A stretch of 64,000 bases of DNA from Phycisphaerae bacterium (GTDB lineage: Bacteria; Planctomycetota; Phycisphaerae; UBA1845): contig JAJDEB010000014.1 of assembly GCA_029260015.1 (NCBI GenBank), forward strand, positions 1 through 64,000, read 5' to 3'. The notes below the pieces were generated by a model. The model worked only from the letters and a program-made list of their open reading frames with translations, did no database searches and was not told the DNA's origin. This document shows positions 55,822-64,000 of this stretch, piece after piece. Within the stretch, counting starts at the first letter, position 1, and each line of letters starts with the position of its first letter. The translations under genes and the position numbers were made by a program.

Positions 55822-57018
55822 CTAGAGGGATGACAGAAACAATATCACTTCACGCTGCCCCGCAAATGCTGCCCATTCTGCAGGTGTTGCATTGTGGGCA
55901 TCATCATTCATATTCGGGTTCGCGCCCGATTCGACCAGCAGTTTCACGGAATCAAGATGACCGCTCCATCCGGCTTGATGCAGCGCTGAATTTCCGTTGA
56001 CCTTGGCATTCAAATCCCAACCCATTTCAATCAGGCAGCGTACAGCCAACGTGCGATTGGTTGACGCAGCGTTGTGCAGAAGCTCGGGCATCGTTTTCAT
56101 CGCATCTTGCGGTAGAGACGGTTGGTCAGCAATTAGTTGATTGGCCAGTTCGCGATTCCCTGCCATGCAGGCGGCAACAAATTCTTCAACTTTGCTTAAC
56201 GGCTCAGCTTTCGCGCCGTGTCGCAAGAGGTCATCAATAATTTCCATGTGCCCCGCCAACACTGCGGACTTCCACGGCGAGTTGGATTCGTCTGGTTCCG
56301 TTGCATCGGCTCCGCTTTCGAGAAGCAACCGCGCCCGTAGAGTATGACATTTACGAATCGCCCACATCAACTGGTATTGAAGCGTGCCTTGCGTGTTGGG
56401 CCGAAGTCCCGACGGTTTGCATCCAACGAGCCAATTGCACTTTGCATTCTGCCCCAGCCCAAACTTCAATAGCAACTCCAAACAGCGATGCCCAGGTGTA
56501 AACATCGTGTTGTATAACGCCTGACTGTCATTGGGGTCTGCCCCCGCTTCCAACAGTAAACGTGCGAGCGCTTCGCAGTCTTGATGGGGTGGCTGACATC
56601 TTGGGCCCCGTTCACCTTCACCGAATGCACCGGTCAGCGCCGTAAACTTGTACTGCCCGCCCCACATATAATGGGCATTCGGGTCCGCTCCGCGATCAAG
56701 CAACAACTTCGCCGCATCAAGTGTTGAGCAATCTGGTATGTTCAAGCGTGAGTATGAAGTATACAAAAGCGGTTCCCAGTTGAAGGGTCCGCCTTTTCTG
56801 TTAGCAAGATCTGAATCGGAATCAAGAAAACCACTGAGTGCTTGGACATCACCAACACAAGCCGCCGCCCAAACATTCTGTCGAGCCAATCTGGGATCGC
56901 CGCCAAGCATGTCTCGCGCGGATTGCACACACTCCGGGCCATCGTTCGAGCCATAGGTCAAACACGCGTGTTCAAGAAATGCTGAACACTCATCATTGCA
57001 CAGTGTCGAATCGTTCAT
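55822..57018 (-). CDS. Ankyrin-repeat protein
   Basis: At least six ankyrin units can be seen, e.g. DAAKLLLDRGADPNAHYMW, ALARLLLEAGADPNDSQAL, RARLLLESGADATEPDESN and DSVKLLVESGANPNMNDDA. 398 residues, no signal peptide, so a cytosolic protein-binding scaffold is likely. Neighbours give no clue to the partner. Confidence 0.88.
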   Translation of the reverse strand: MNDSTLCNDECSAFLEHACLTYGSNDGPECVQSARDMLGGDPRLARQNVWAAACVGDVQALSGFLDSDSDLANRKGGPFNWEPLLYTSYSRLNIPDCSTLDAAKLLLDRGADPNAHYMWGGQYKFTALTGAFGEGERGPRCQPPHQDCEALARLLLEAGADPNDSQALYNTMFTPGHRCLELLLKFGLGQNAKCNWLVGCKPSGLRPNTQGTLQYQLMWAIRKCHTLRARLLLESGADATEPDESNSPWKSAVLAGHMEIIDDLLRHGAKAEPLSKVEEFVAACMAGNRELANQLIADQPSLPQDAMKTMPELLHNAASTNRTLAVRCLIEMGWDLNAKVNGNSALHQAGWSGHLDSVKLLVESGANPNMNDDAHNATPAEWAAFAGQREVILFLSSL

Positions 57019-57142
57019 GATAGATGCATGTGATTTTCAATGAATCTATGCATCCGTCAATAAGCGCGTTTGGATGGGTCAAGTAAGAGACGGGTCCGCG
57101 GATGACATACTAGAACCGCATCAGAGACGCCCGAAATGAAAC

Positions 57143-57215
<73 letters not shown>

Positions 57216-57321
57216 GGGAAGTTGGCCGAATCCTTGCCGAATTCGGTCACGCATTTAACCGCTTTGCAGGGTATCCGTCAACCGATGCCGGGGCTAAATC
57301 GGGGGCCATGCTCTTCGGTGC

Positions 57322-58350
57322 TTAGGGTGCCTTCAACTGATGCACATCATTGACCAGCAGCGTTTCGGCGGCTTGCAACTGGGTGATCGCCAATCGTCGC
57401 TTTCGTGCAAAATCGTTGATCTTCCGCTCGATGACGCGGGCATTACGCCGGGCATCGAGTTCGACTTTGCTGATACGCTTGCGCAAGCGGTTCTCTAGAT
57501 TGTGAACCCTTCGCTCAAGACGCTTTGAAAACGGGGCGCGATCAAGATCGGCGCGAGCGTCGGCAAGTTTGATTTCCAATTCTTGAATGTCGCGCTCGTC
57601 GTTGACGGCTTGCACCGGAATCGCCCGTATACGCTCCTGTGTTTCGGTGGCTGAATCGATGCAATCGCGCAAACTCAACAACGCTTCGCGCATCGCGTCA
57701 GCCGAATCATCAAACGCCTCACGAGGGCGACGGGAAAAATCGGCCAGCGAATCGCTGTTTCTCCGACGGTCCGTCAGAATTTGAAAACGTGGGTTTTCTT
57801 TCAGCGCCGCAAACGGGGCGGAATAGCGCGCCCACTCGTCGATGTAAACGTTATCGATTCCCTTGTCTCGACGAACCGTCGCGGATGAATCGGAATCGAA
57901 CGAATCACGCGAAGAGAATCGGTCTGCACGGACACCGGCATTGACGGCTACGCCGAAACGCCGCCGGCGCGATCGAAAACCACCGTCGGCAAATCCACCG
58001 AACGATTCGGAATCGAATTCACGGTCGCTCGAAAATGATGACGATTCAGTCAGGAACGTAAACTGATCCGGCTCAGGTGCAGTCAGGATCGGCATCACTA
58101 AGTCGGTAAGTTCTTCAGACATTGCGATAGCGTCGGTAGGCGTCACCTCGGAGAAGTCAACCCAGCGATCGACGTCGTCTTTGGGAAATTCCGTAGACGC
58201 CCCGTTCGAGTTGACCAGTTGATAGACTCCCCGCGAACGAGAAACGGTCCCCGACAAAACGCGCCCATCTTCCAATATCAGTTGGTCGGCAAACGTCGCC
58301 ACCGCCCCATTCATCAGAACCAACGCTAGAACGAGTGATTTAACCTTCAT
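57322..58350 (-). CDS. Exported coiled-coil protein of planctomycete type
   Basis: GGGGTG lies 6 nt before ATG at 58350. The signal peptide KSLVLALVLMNGAVATFA is followed by DQLILEDGRVLSGTVSRSRG, a short beta module common at the start of planctomycete exported proteins, then a low-complexity Ser/Arg/Asp part and a C-terminal coiled coil (about residues 225-340, e.g. IQELEIKLADARADLDRAPF). Role unknown; possibly an envelope structural protein. Confidence 0.7.
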   Translation of the reverse strand: MKVKSLVLALVLMNGAVATFADQLILEDGRVLSGTVSRSRGVYQLVNSNGASTEFPKDDVDRWVDFSEVTPTDAIAMSEELTDLVMPILTAPEPDQFTFLTESSSFSSDREFDSESFGGFADGGFRSRRRRFGVAVNAGVRADRFSSRDSFDSDSSATVRRDKGIDNVYIDEWARYSAPFAALKENPRFQILTDRRRNSDSLADFSRRPREAFDDSADAMREALLSLRDCIDSATETQERIRAIPVQAVNDERDIQELEIKLADARADLDRAPFSKRLERRVHNLENRLRKRISKVELDARRNARVIERKINDFARKRRLAITQLQAAETLLVNDVHQLKAP

Positions 58351-58606
58351 CGTTCGCACCCCAAAATACAATCAGACTCCTCGTGACCGGTCGCGCCGAC
58401 CGGCTTCTACCGGATTATTGGAGGCGACCAACCAAAATCTTTCAGACAGATTTGTAATATTCTGGTTTTTTTGAGAACACCGGGTTGGCAGCCGATTGGA
58501 CGAATGTCCCGTGGTTTAGCCCCGCGCAAAGTCGCGGATTGTATGGGATCGAAAACTGCATAGGATATGCAGAAGGAAGGATCCAATTGTCCCCAGGGGC
58601 TAGACT

Positions 58607-59824
58607 GTGCAACTTAACATCCAGAACGAGTACGACCCACTTGAAGCCGTCCTGGTCCATCGTCCGGGCCCGGAGATTGACCGCCTCACCCACGACAACA
58701 TGGTCGAATACCTCTTTGAGGATATTCCCTATCTCAAGCGGATGCAGGAGGAGCACGACGCATTCTGCGAAACCATGCGCAATCAGGGCATCGAAGTCGT
58801 GTATCTCGAGCACCTGCTCGCCGAACTTCTCAAAGACCAGCCCGAAGCCAAGAAGAATCTCGTCGAAACGATCTGTACGGCTGAGAATGTCCCGGCGATC
58901 GCCCCGGACTTGCTCGACGAAAGCAAGGTATCCAACGACGCGCTTCTCGACATTTTGTTTACCGGTTTGACCGTTCAGGAATTCCAGGATTTTTCGGGCA
59001 AGCGCGTCCCGCAAACATCGCCCAATGGCGGCATGTTGTTTGGACCGACGCCCAACTCGTATTTCACGCGCGACCCGGCCGTCGTTGTGCGCGAATCGGT
59101 CATCTCCTGCAAGATGCATTATGTGCGGCGGCTTCGCGAGACGATCGTCACCCGTTCGATCCTTGAACATCATCCAAAATTCGCTGGGCACAACATCACT
59201 TACGGCGGGTCAAACTCGCCAACCGAAGACCGACCGTTCACGATCGAAGGCGGCGATATCATCATTCTCAACGAAGAGGCGGTGCTGGTTGGCGTCAGCG
59301 AGCGTACGCGATCTGAAACGATCGAAGTCCTCGCGCAAAAAGCGTTTGACGTCGGAAAAGTCAAACGCTTCTATGAAATACCGATTCCCTCCGAACGATT
59401 GTTCATGCATCTCGACACGGTGTTTACAATTGTCGATCATGCAACGGTCGTGTGGTACCCCGGCGTCATGGAAGGCATCAAGTCGATCATGAAATTTGAG
59501 AGCGGGTCGCCCGGCGAAGTCGTTCGCAAAACCGAACCGCGCAACCTTCCCAAAATTCTCAGCGACGAATTCGGAAAGGAAGTCACAATTATTGAGACAG
59601 CCGGTGGTGATGAGCACTATGCATCGCGGGAGCAGCGCACCGACGGTACCAATGTGTTCGCCGTTGGACCGCGCAAGGTGATCGGTTACGATCGCAATGA
59701 GCGCACCATCGCCGCCCTTAACAAAGCCGGCATCGAGTGTCTGAACATTCAGGGTTCGGAATTGGTGCGCGGGCTGGGTGGCCCCCGCTGCATGACCATG
59801 CCGCTGCGACGCAAGCACATCTGA
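58607..59824 (+). CDS. arcA: Arginine deiminase
   Basis: All catalytic elements are present: PNSYFTRDPAVVV, FTIEGGDIIILNEEAVLVG (Glu-Gly-Gly-Asp), FMHLDTVFTIVDHATVVWYP (His) and the terminal GLGGPRCMTMPLRR, with the nucleophilic Cys near residue 395. The enzyme hydrolyses arginine to citrulline and ammonia, the first step of the ADI pathway. 405 residues, start GTG with AGGGG upstream. No ornithine transcarbamylase, carbamate kinase or antiporter lies next to it, so it may serve a different use than fermentation. Confidence 0.94.
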   Translation: MQLNIQNEYDPLEAVLVHRPGPEIDRLTHDNMVEYLFEDIPYLKRMQEEHDAFCETMRNQGIEVVYLEHLLAELLKDQPEAKKNLVETICTAENVPAIAPDLLDESKVSNDALLDILFTGLTVQEFQDFSGKRVPQTSPNGGMLFGPTPNSYFTRDPAVVVRESVISCKMHYVRRLRETIVTRSILEHHPKFAGHNITYGGSNSPTEDRPFTIEGGDIIILNEEAVLVGVSERTRSETIEVLAQKAFDVGKVKRFYEIPIPSERLFMHLDTVFTIVDHATVVWYPGVMEGIKSIMKFESGSPGEVVRKTEPRNLPKILSDEFGKEVTIIETAGGDEHYASREQRTDGTNVFAVGPRKVIGYDRNERTIAALNKAGIECLNIQGSELVRGLGGPRCMTMPLRRKHI

Positions 59825-59914
59825 CGTCTGTCGAAGGTTCGTTACTGCCGCGCCGTTTCATTCACACTATTTTGTTTCACTCAAAATTCTGTTTCACTCA
59901 ACCGGGGCAGGCGC

Positions 59915-59945
59915 AAAAAAGTAGGCCCGGTGGGGTGACCGGGCC
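59915..59945 (-). terminator. Minus-strand terminator 400 nt beyond the cyclo-ligase gene
   Basis: GGCCCGGT/ACCGGGCC with a 6-nt loop; read on the minus strand it is followed by TAC and TTTTTT. On the plus strand, 90 nt after arcA, it lacks a T run, though it could still be a weak bidirectional end. Confidence 0.7.
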
Positions 59946-60352
59946 TTGGGGTTCCATCCATTGGGGGGAACGGATGGAGTATGAGATTTTGAATATATTC
60001 AATCCATTTTAAAGGCGCAAAACGCTCGCCTTCGACATTTTCGCAGAACGCAACCATCTATTCAAAGTACAGGCTATTCAAACGCAGCCAATTCAATCGC
60101 CGCTTTGCCAATTTTTTGCCACCCTGCAGGATATGGGCTCGCTCTTTACCCGACCACTGGATCTGACTTGGCCATTCTAGTTGATTGAATCACACCGTTA
60201 CCAGCCAAAAATCTGGTGTTTGCCGATTGCGGTTAGGTCATTTGGCAAAAGAGATTACGCGCCTGGGAAACCCAAAAGACCAAGGTCCACCAAAGTCCCC
60301 ATTGGTTGGCTCCGTCTGGTTGGCCCCCTCTGGTTGGCAGAGTCGAATTAAT
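59946..60352. other. Gene-free stretch with short tandem repeat
   Basis: No credible gene. GGTTGGC-type units repeat three times near 60303-60342 (e.g. GGTTGGCTCC, GGTTGGCCCC, GGTTGGCAGA). It is probably the 3' UTR of the cyclo-ligase gene, up to the terminator at 59915. Confidence 0.4.
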
Positions 60353-60937
60353 TCATCGGGCTGGTTTGGACTTTCGGGAGAATCTTCTGACGCGTTTGTC
60401 AGTGACCACCATCGAAACGGGACGATCCAACGGTTCGGCAGGAACTTCCTCAAGCACCTGTTCCTCAAATGCGAATCCGCAAGTCACGCCGTTGAACTCT
60501 GGATGGGCGAGGAATCGGTCATAGAAACCGCGTCCGCGTCCGAGCCGATCGCCCTTCTTGTCAAACGCAAGTCCCGGAACGATCACCAGGTCAATCAGCG
60601 AGATGGGAATCGGCGGACCCGACACAGGTTCGCGCAGACCCATCGACGTTTCAACCAGATCGCTGGTGAGCGATCGGATTTCGGTGGGCATCATCCGTCG
60701 CTGCTCCCAACTGATGCGCGGAGCCAGCACCCGTTTATGATCTTGCCAGGCGCGAAGGACAACGCCGGTCGTGTCGATCTCTGTCGGGAGAGAAAGAAAA
60801 ACCATGATGATCTGCGCGCGATTGTACTCAGAACACCCCGTCAGGTGATCCATCGCGAGCGCTGATTTTTCCGCCATTTCAGCATGGGGCATGGAATCCA
60901 GCATTCGACGTACCTGTTGCCGAAGCTCTTTCTTCAC
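60353..60937 (-). CDS. 5-formyltetrahydrofolate cyclo-ligase
   Basis: KKELRQQVRRMLDSMP is the basic start helix, and GDRLGRGRGFYDRFL is the ATP/folate signature of the family, which converts 5-formyl-THF to 5,10-methenyl-THF using ATP. 194 residues is standard. GTG at 60937 or TTG at 60943 are both served by the AAGGAG site upstream; the longer frame up to 61075 is not needed. Cytosolic. Confidence 0.9.
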   Translation of the reverse strand: MKKELRQQVRRMLDSMPHAEMAEKSALAMDHLTGCSEYNRAQIIMVFLSLPTEIDTTGVVLRAWQDHKRVLAPRISWEQRRMMPTEIRSLTSDLVETSMGLREPVSGPPIPISLIDLVIVPGLAFDKKGDRLGRGRGFYDRFLAHPEFNGVTCGFAFEEQVLEEVPAEPLDRPVSMVVTDKRVRRFSRKSKPAR

Positions 60938-61455
60938 GTCCAATCCGCTCCTTCTTATCCCATGAATCAAGACTGCATCGCATCTAAGACACGCGATGTT
61001 TCCTATCGGCGCGACCGCATCGATCGCGTGAGTTCCTGGCCATGACAACCGCGTTCGCGTCGCTTCAGCCGCCACTTGCCGGTAACGTCAGTCTATCAGG
61101 CCACCGGACTGCAATCGCGGATCTCGATCCGAATCGACCACCGACATTCCAGAATTCCCAATAAGAATCGAAATGGGCCATTAATTCAATTGCTGACTCA
61201 AACTTCTCTAAAGATTATCGGAGCGTGCAATTCGTTTGCCAAGGCCCCATAACACCGTTCGCCGACCAGCCGATTTGATACGCTTTTTGATCTTAGCAGC
61301 ATGCCGAACCTTCGATGGTCGAAGAACGTTAAAGAGACCAGCCAATCGATTGCAACACGTTGGTGAGTCTCGAATAATAAGGCAAGTGTGAGGGGTAATG
61401 ATTAAAAAACCCCACGCTAATTTGCGGCAAATCTACTTTTTTCAGGATGGCCAAT
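60938..61455. other. Divergent promoter region, cyclo-ligase / glmS
   Basis: About 520 nt. I see no glmS ribozyme core, no terminator and no repeat. Promoters in both directions are expected. Confidence 0.3.
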
Positions 61456-63291
61456 ATGTGCGGGATTATCGGATACGTCGGCGGCAAGGAAGCGCTCCCG
61501 GTTTTGCTGGAAGGTCTCAAACGGCTCGAATACCGCGGATACGACTCAGCCGGCGTCGCCATTCACCGACACGGTAAAATCATCACGCGAAAATCTGCGG
61601 GTCGAGTCTCTGCGCTGGAACACATCATCGCCGAGTCCGATGGCGAGTCGATGGTTGGACACAGCGGTATCGCTCACACGCGCTGGGCCACGCACGGTGC
61701 GCCAAACGACACCAATGCCCACCCGCACTGCAGCGCCGACGGCTCACTTGCTGTCGTCCACAATGGCATCATCGAAAACTATCGCTCGCTTCGAACCTTC
61801 CTCGAACAAAAGGGCGTCATTTTCAAATCTGAAACCGACACCGAAACCATCGCGCACCTCATTGATTATCATTACAAAGACGATCTGCAGAAGGCTGTTC
61901 GCACCGCCCTTCTCGATGTCCAGGGAACCTATGGCATGGTGGCGATGTCGTCGAAGGAACCCGGTGTGCTGGTTGCAGCCCGTAAGGGCAGCCCGCTGAT
62001 CGTCGGCGTGGGTAAGGACGAATATGTTATTGCGTCTGATGCTGCGGCTGTTCTGGAACATACGTCGCAGGTGATTTACCTCGACGACAACGAGATGGCC
62101 CGCATTTCTCCGGAAGGTTTCCGCACAACGACGCTCGACGACATTCCGATCACCAAAGACGTTGAAGAAGTCGAATGGACGCTCGATCAGATCGAATTGG
62201 GCGGACACGAATACTTCATGGAGAAGGAAATCTTCGAGCAGCCCCGAATGCTCGAACTCTGCATGAAAGGCCGCGTCGATATTCGCGAAGGCGCTGTTTA
62301 CCTCGGAGGTATCAGCGACTTTGCGCGCGAACTCGTCCGCGCCAAACGCTTCATCCTGGTCGGTTGCGGTACAGCTTGGCATGCAGCCCTGGTCGGTGAA
62401 TACCTTCTTGAAGACCTCGTCCGCACACCTGCAGAAACCGAATATGCCAGCGAGTTTCGATATCGCAATCCCATCATCAACGATGGAACGATGGTGCTGG
62501 TCGTTTCTCAGAGCGGCGAAACGAGTGATACGTTGGCAGCGCTTTCGGAAGCCAAACAGCGCGGCGCCACCTCGTTGGGCATCGTCAATGTCGTTGGATC
62601 TTCGATCGCCCGTGAAACAGATGCGGGCATCTATCTCCACGTCGGGCCCGAAACCGGAGTCGCCAGCACCAAGGCTTTCACGGGTCAGGTGATGGTGATG
62701 ACGCTATTGACTTTGTTCCTCGCTCGACGTCGTCATATGTCGCAGCGGGCGCTGGATCACTTCCTAGACGAACTGACCAAGATTCCCGGTCACATTGAAA
62801 CGATCTTGGCACAGAACGACACGATCAAAGAGGTGGCCCAGGCAAACATTGATAAAGAGAACTGGTTGTATCTCGGCCGCGGTTACAACTATCCCGTCGC
62901 GCTCGAAGGCGCACTGAAGCTTAAGGAAATCAGCTACATTCATGCCGAAGGCTTGCCCGCCGCAGAAATGAAACATGGCCCCATCGCGCTGATTTCAGAT
63001 GGCATGCCCGTCGTCTTCATCGCAACCAAGGGCTCGCAGTACAGCAAGATTCTCAGCAACATCGAGGAGGTTCGCTCGCGCGGCGGACACGTCATCGCAG
63101 TCGCCACCGAAGGCGACACGCAGGTTCCATTGCTCGCCCAACACGTCATCTTCGTGCCAGATACGCCGGAACCACTGCAACCGCTGTTGACTGTGATCCC
63201 GTTGCAACTACTCGCGTATCACGCTGCCGTCCTGCGCGGTTGCAATGTGGACAAGCCGCGTAACCTTGCCAAGAGCGTGACGGTCGAATAG
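61456..63291 (+). CDS. glmS: Glutamine-fructose-6-phosphate aminotransferase (isomerizing)
   Basis: The glutaminase domain starts CGIIGYVGGKEALPVLLEGL; its Cys must be residue 1 after removal of Met, which fixes the start at ATG 61456 rather than 61447. GHSGIAHTRWATHG and NGIIENY follow. The two SIS domains have GCGTAWHAAL, VVSQSGETSDT, STKAFTGQV and the Lys region AEGLPAAEMKHGP. The enzyme makes glucosamine-6-phosphate for peptidoglycan, lipopolysaccharide and other amino sugars. 611 residues, cytosolic. Its stop is followed at once by a composite repeat. Confidence 0.96.
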   Translation: MCGIIGYVGGKEALPVLLEGLKRLEYRGYDSAGVAIHRHGKIITRKSAGRVSALEHIIAESDGESMVGHSGIAHTRWATHGAPNDTNAHPHCSADGSLAVVHNGIIENYRSLRTFLEQKGVIFKSETDTETIAHLIDYHYKDDLQKAVRTALLDVQGTYGMVAMSSKEPGVLVAARKGSPLIVGVGKDEYVIASDAAAVLEHTSQVIYLDDNEMARISPEGFRTTTLDDIPITKDVEEVEWTLDQIELGGHEYFMEKEIFEQPRMLELCMKGRVDIREGAVYLGGISDFARELVRAKRFILVGCGTAWHAALVGEYLLEDLVRTPAETEYASEFRYRNPIINDGTMVLVVSQSGETSDTLAALSEAKQRGATSLGIVNVVGSSIARETDAGIYLHVGPETGVASTKAFTGQVMVMTLLTLFLARRRHMSQRALDHFLDELTKIPGHIETILAQNDTIKEVAQANIDKENWLYLGRGYNYPVALEGALKLKEISYIHAEGLPAAEMKHGPIALISDGMPVVFIATKGSQYSKILSNIEEVRSRGGHVIAVATEGDTQVPLLAQHVIFVPDTPEPLQPLLTVIPLQLLAYHAAVLRGCNVDKPRNLAKSVTVE

Positions 63292-63464
63292 TGCATTCTC
63301 ACGGCTAGCTTTGCGAGTGCCAGATCGTCACTCCCGCGAACGCGGGAGTCCAGAACGGGCGATGAGCAACGTGCGGGACTTGGATTCCCGCTTTCGCGGG
63401 AATGACGGTGTTTTCGCTGGAATGACAGTGGAGCGCAACCTGCAACATGATGCGTGGGCCTACA
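63292..63464. repeat. Composite repeat, copy 3 (full length)
   Basis: Leader TGCATTCTCACGG directly after the glmS TAG, a REP pair (GTCACTCCCGCG... at 63327 to ...GCGGGAATGACGG at 63408) and a tail with GGAATGACAGTGGAGCGCAA up to CGTGGGCCTACA. It contains both the leader of the copy at 20926 and the tail of the copy at 26401, so it is the most complete. The 350 nt after it hold no gene. Confidence 0.88.
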
Positions 63465-63815
63465 ATAATCCCGATTCAAACAGCGAAAAATTCAAAGTCC
63501 GCTGCGCGTGTTCTATTCACGCCGCATCGATAGCGGTGCGCTTGACGTGTGGCTGAACAATCTTCAGCGTGCTTCGAGCAATCGTTGAAATCGCAATTCG
63601 TGACTATCCGGAGCCATATTCTCGGACGCAGAATTGAAATTCGCGCGTTCGACTGGCCACATTCGGTTCAGTCTTAATTGTAAACTTCTAATCAGACGCC
63701 GGGTCGCGCACCAGCACTCGTCGCCCCCCGCAAAAACCTTGGACAAGAAAACCAAATCGGTCGATGGCATCTTCGCGTCAATGTGCGCGCAGAACATCGC
63801 GAAGGGAAATACCCC

Positions 63816-64000
63816 ATGCTTAAACGAGTCCGGGAAAATAGCGTCATGGTGCTCGTAGCGTTTGCGCTGAGTATCACCGTTACCAGCCCAAGTGCGTTCG
63901 CCCAATTCGGAACCGACGCCTCGCGCGGATCGCTTGAATTTCTGAACATCGACGCCACCAGCGACGACGGAAACGATCAACAACCCTGCATCGCCACCGA
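63816..64000 (+). CDS. Exported protein, 3' end outside the window
   Basis: ATG at 63816 follows GAAGGG at 9 nt. The first residues, MLKRVRENSVMVLVAFALSI with TVTSPSAFAQF next, form a signal peptide with an Ala-x-Ala site. The frame is open to the edge with an acidic stretch NIDATSDDGNDQQ. The family cannot be told from 61 residues. A 139-residue frame on the opposite strand (63564-63983) is its shadow. Confidence 0.7.
   Translation, partial: MLKRVRENSVMVLVAFALSITVTSPSAFAQFGTDASRGSLEFLNIDATSDDGNDQQPCIAT

Noticed and set aside
58442-59191. 249-codon minus-strand frame across the arcA start
   Set aside because: Covers the arcA 5' end and its ribosome site; no family resemblance.
60938-61455. 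glmS ribozyme upstream of glmS
   Set aside because: No pseudoknot core or suitable pairing was visible, and this ribozyme is mainly a Gram-positive feature.
61744-62640. 298-codon minus-strand frame inside glmS
   Set aside because: Shadow of glmS.
63564-63983. 139-codon minus-strand frame at the right edge
   Set aside because: The plus strand has a ribosome site, ATG and signal peptide at 63816; the minus frame looks random.

Overview
The window looks like a planctomycete, most likely of the class Phycisphaerae or a close relative. This is inferred from several hallmarks: repeated small proteins with a C-x2-C-GYNLTG...CPEC zinc ribbon, a prepilin-like protein with an H-x9-DG motif, dockerin-like repeats ending large secreted enzymes, a PEP-CTERM protein, GACC cysteine repeats, a very long GreA of the kind known from the PVC group, and many short palindromic intergenic repeats. 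Base composition is moderately GC rich. No phage, transposase, integrase or CRISPR array was seen.

Layout. 1-5.6 kb: secreted or surface proteins (a cysteine-rich repeat protein cut by the window edge, a relic of a related gene, a HAF-repeat protein, a lipoprotein). 5.7-8.6 kb: prepilin-like protein, the rplM-rpsI operon and a STAS protein, followed by a hairpin-rich gene-free stretch ending in a terminator. 9.3-16.5 kb: small zinc-ribbon membrane proteins, one broken by an in-frame TGA, a DUF456 protein, a long coiled-coil protein and a transglutaminase-like protein. 16.6-20.2 kb: sdhCAB, complex II. 20.4-24 kb: DUF2752 protein, two paralogous lipoproteins, a glycosyltransferase. 24.1-30.3 kb: giant GreA, then recA, a PfkB-family sugar kinase and gltX on the minus strand. 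30.4-32.9 kb: an AT-richer islet with an HNH-like gene interrupted by an in-frame TAA and two orphan genes. 33.3-35.5 kb: DUF4397 lipoprotein, universal stress protein, PEP-CTERM protein. 35.8-41.6 kb: two large secreted enzymes (metalloprotease, then multicopper oxidase), both with dockerin-like ends. 42-45 kb: VOC protein overlapping a genuine formylglycine-generating enzyme, then an orphan gene, a SUKH-family gene and tRNA-Phe. 46.5-53.7 kb: an HD-GYP/PilZ/HEAT signalling protein and the prkA-yhbH-spoVR stress operon. 54-58.4 kb: 6-phosphofructokinase with an unusual active-site signature, DUF3052, ankyrin protein, tRNA-Ala and a secreted coiled-coil protein. 58.6-64 kb: arginine deiminase, 5-formyl-THF cyclo-ligase, glmS and the start of another secreted protein.

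Housekeeping functions (ribosome, complex II, RecA, GltX, PFK, GlmS) alternate with exported proteins and short orphan genes. The most unusual material is in the spaces between genes: at least three families of palindromic repeats, one of them a composite element of about 170 bp; tandem 18-bp repeats directly before pfkA and prkA; and a candidate structured RNA after the STAS gene. Two genes are split by a single in-frame stop codon. I did not find a clearly new multi-gene system. The best leads are the composite repeat, the candidate RNA, the interrupted genes and the cysteine-containing C-terminal sorting tail.
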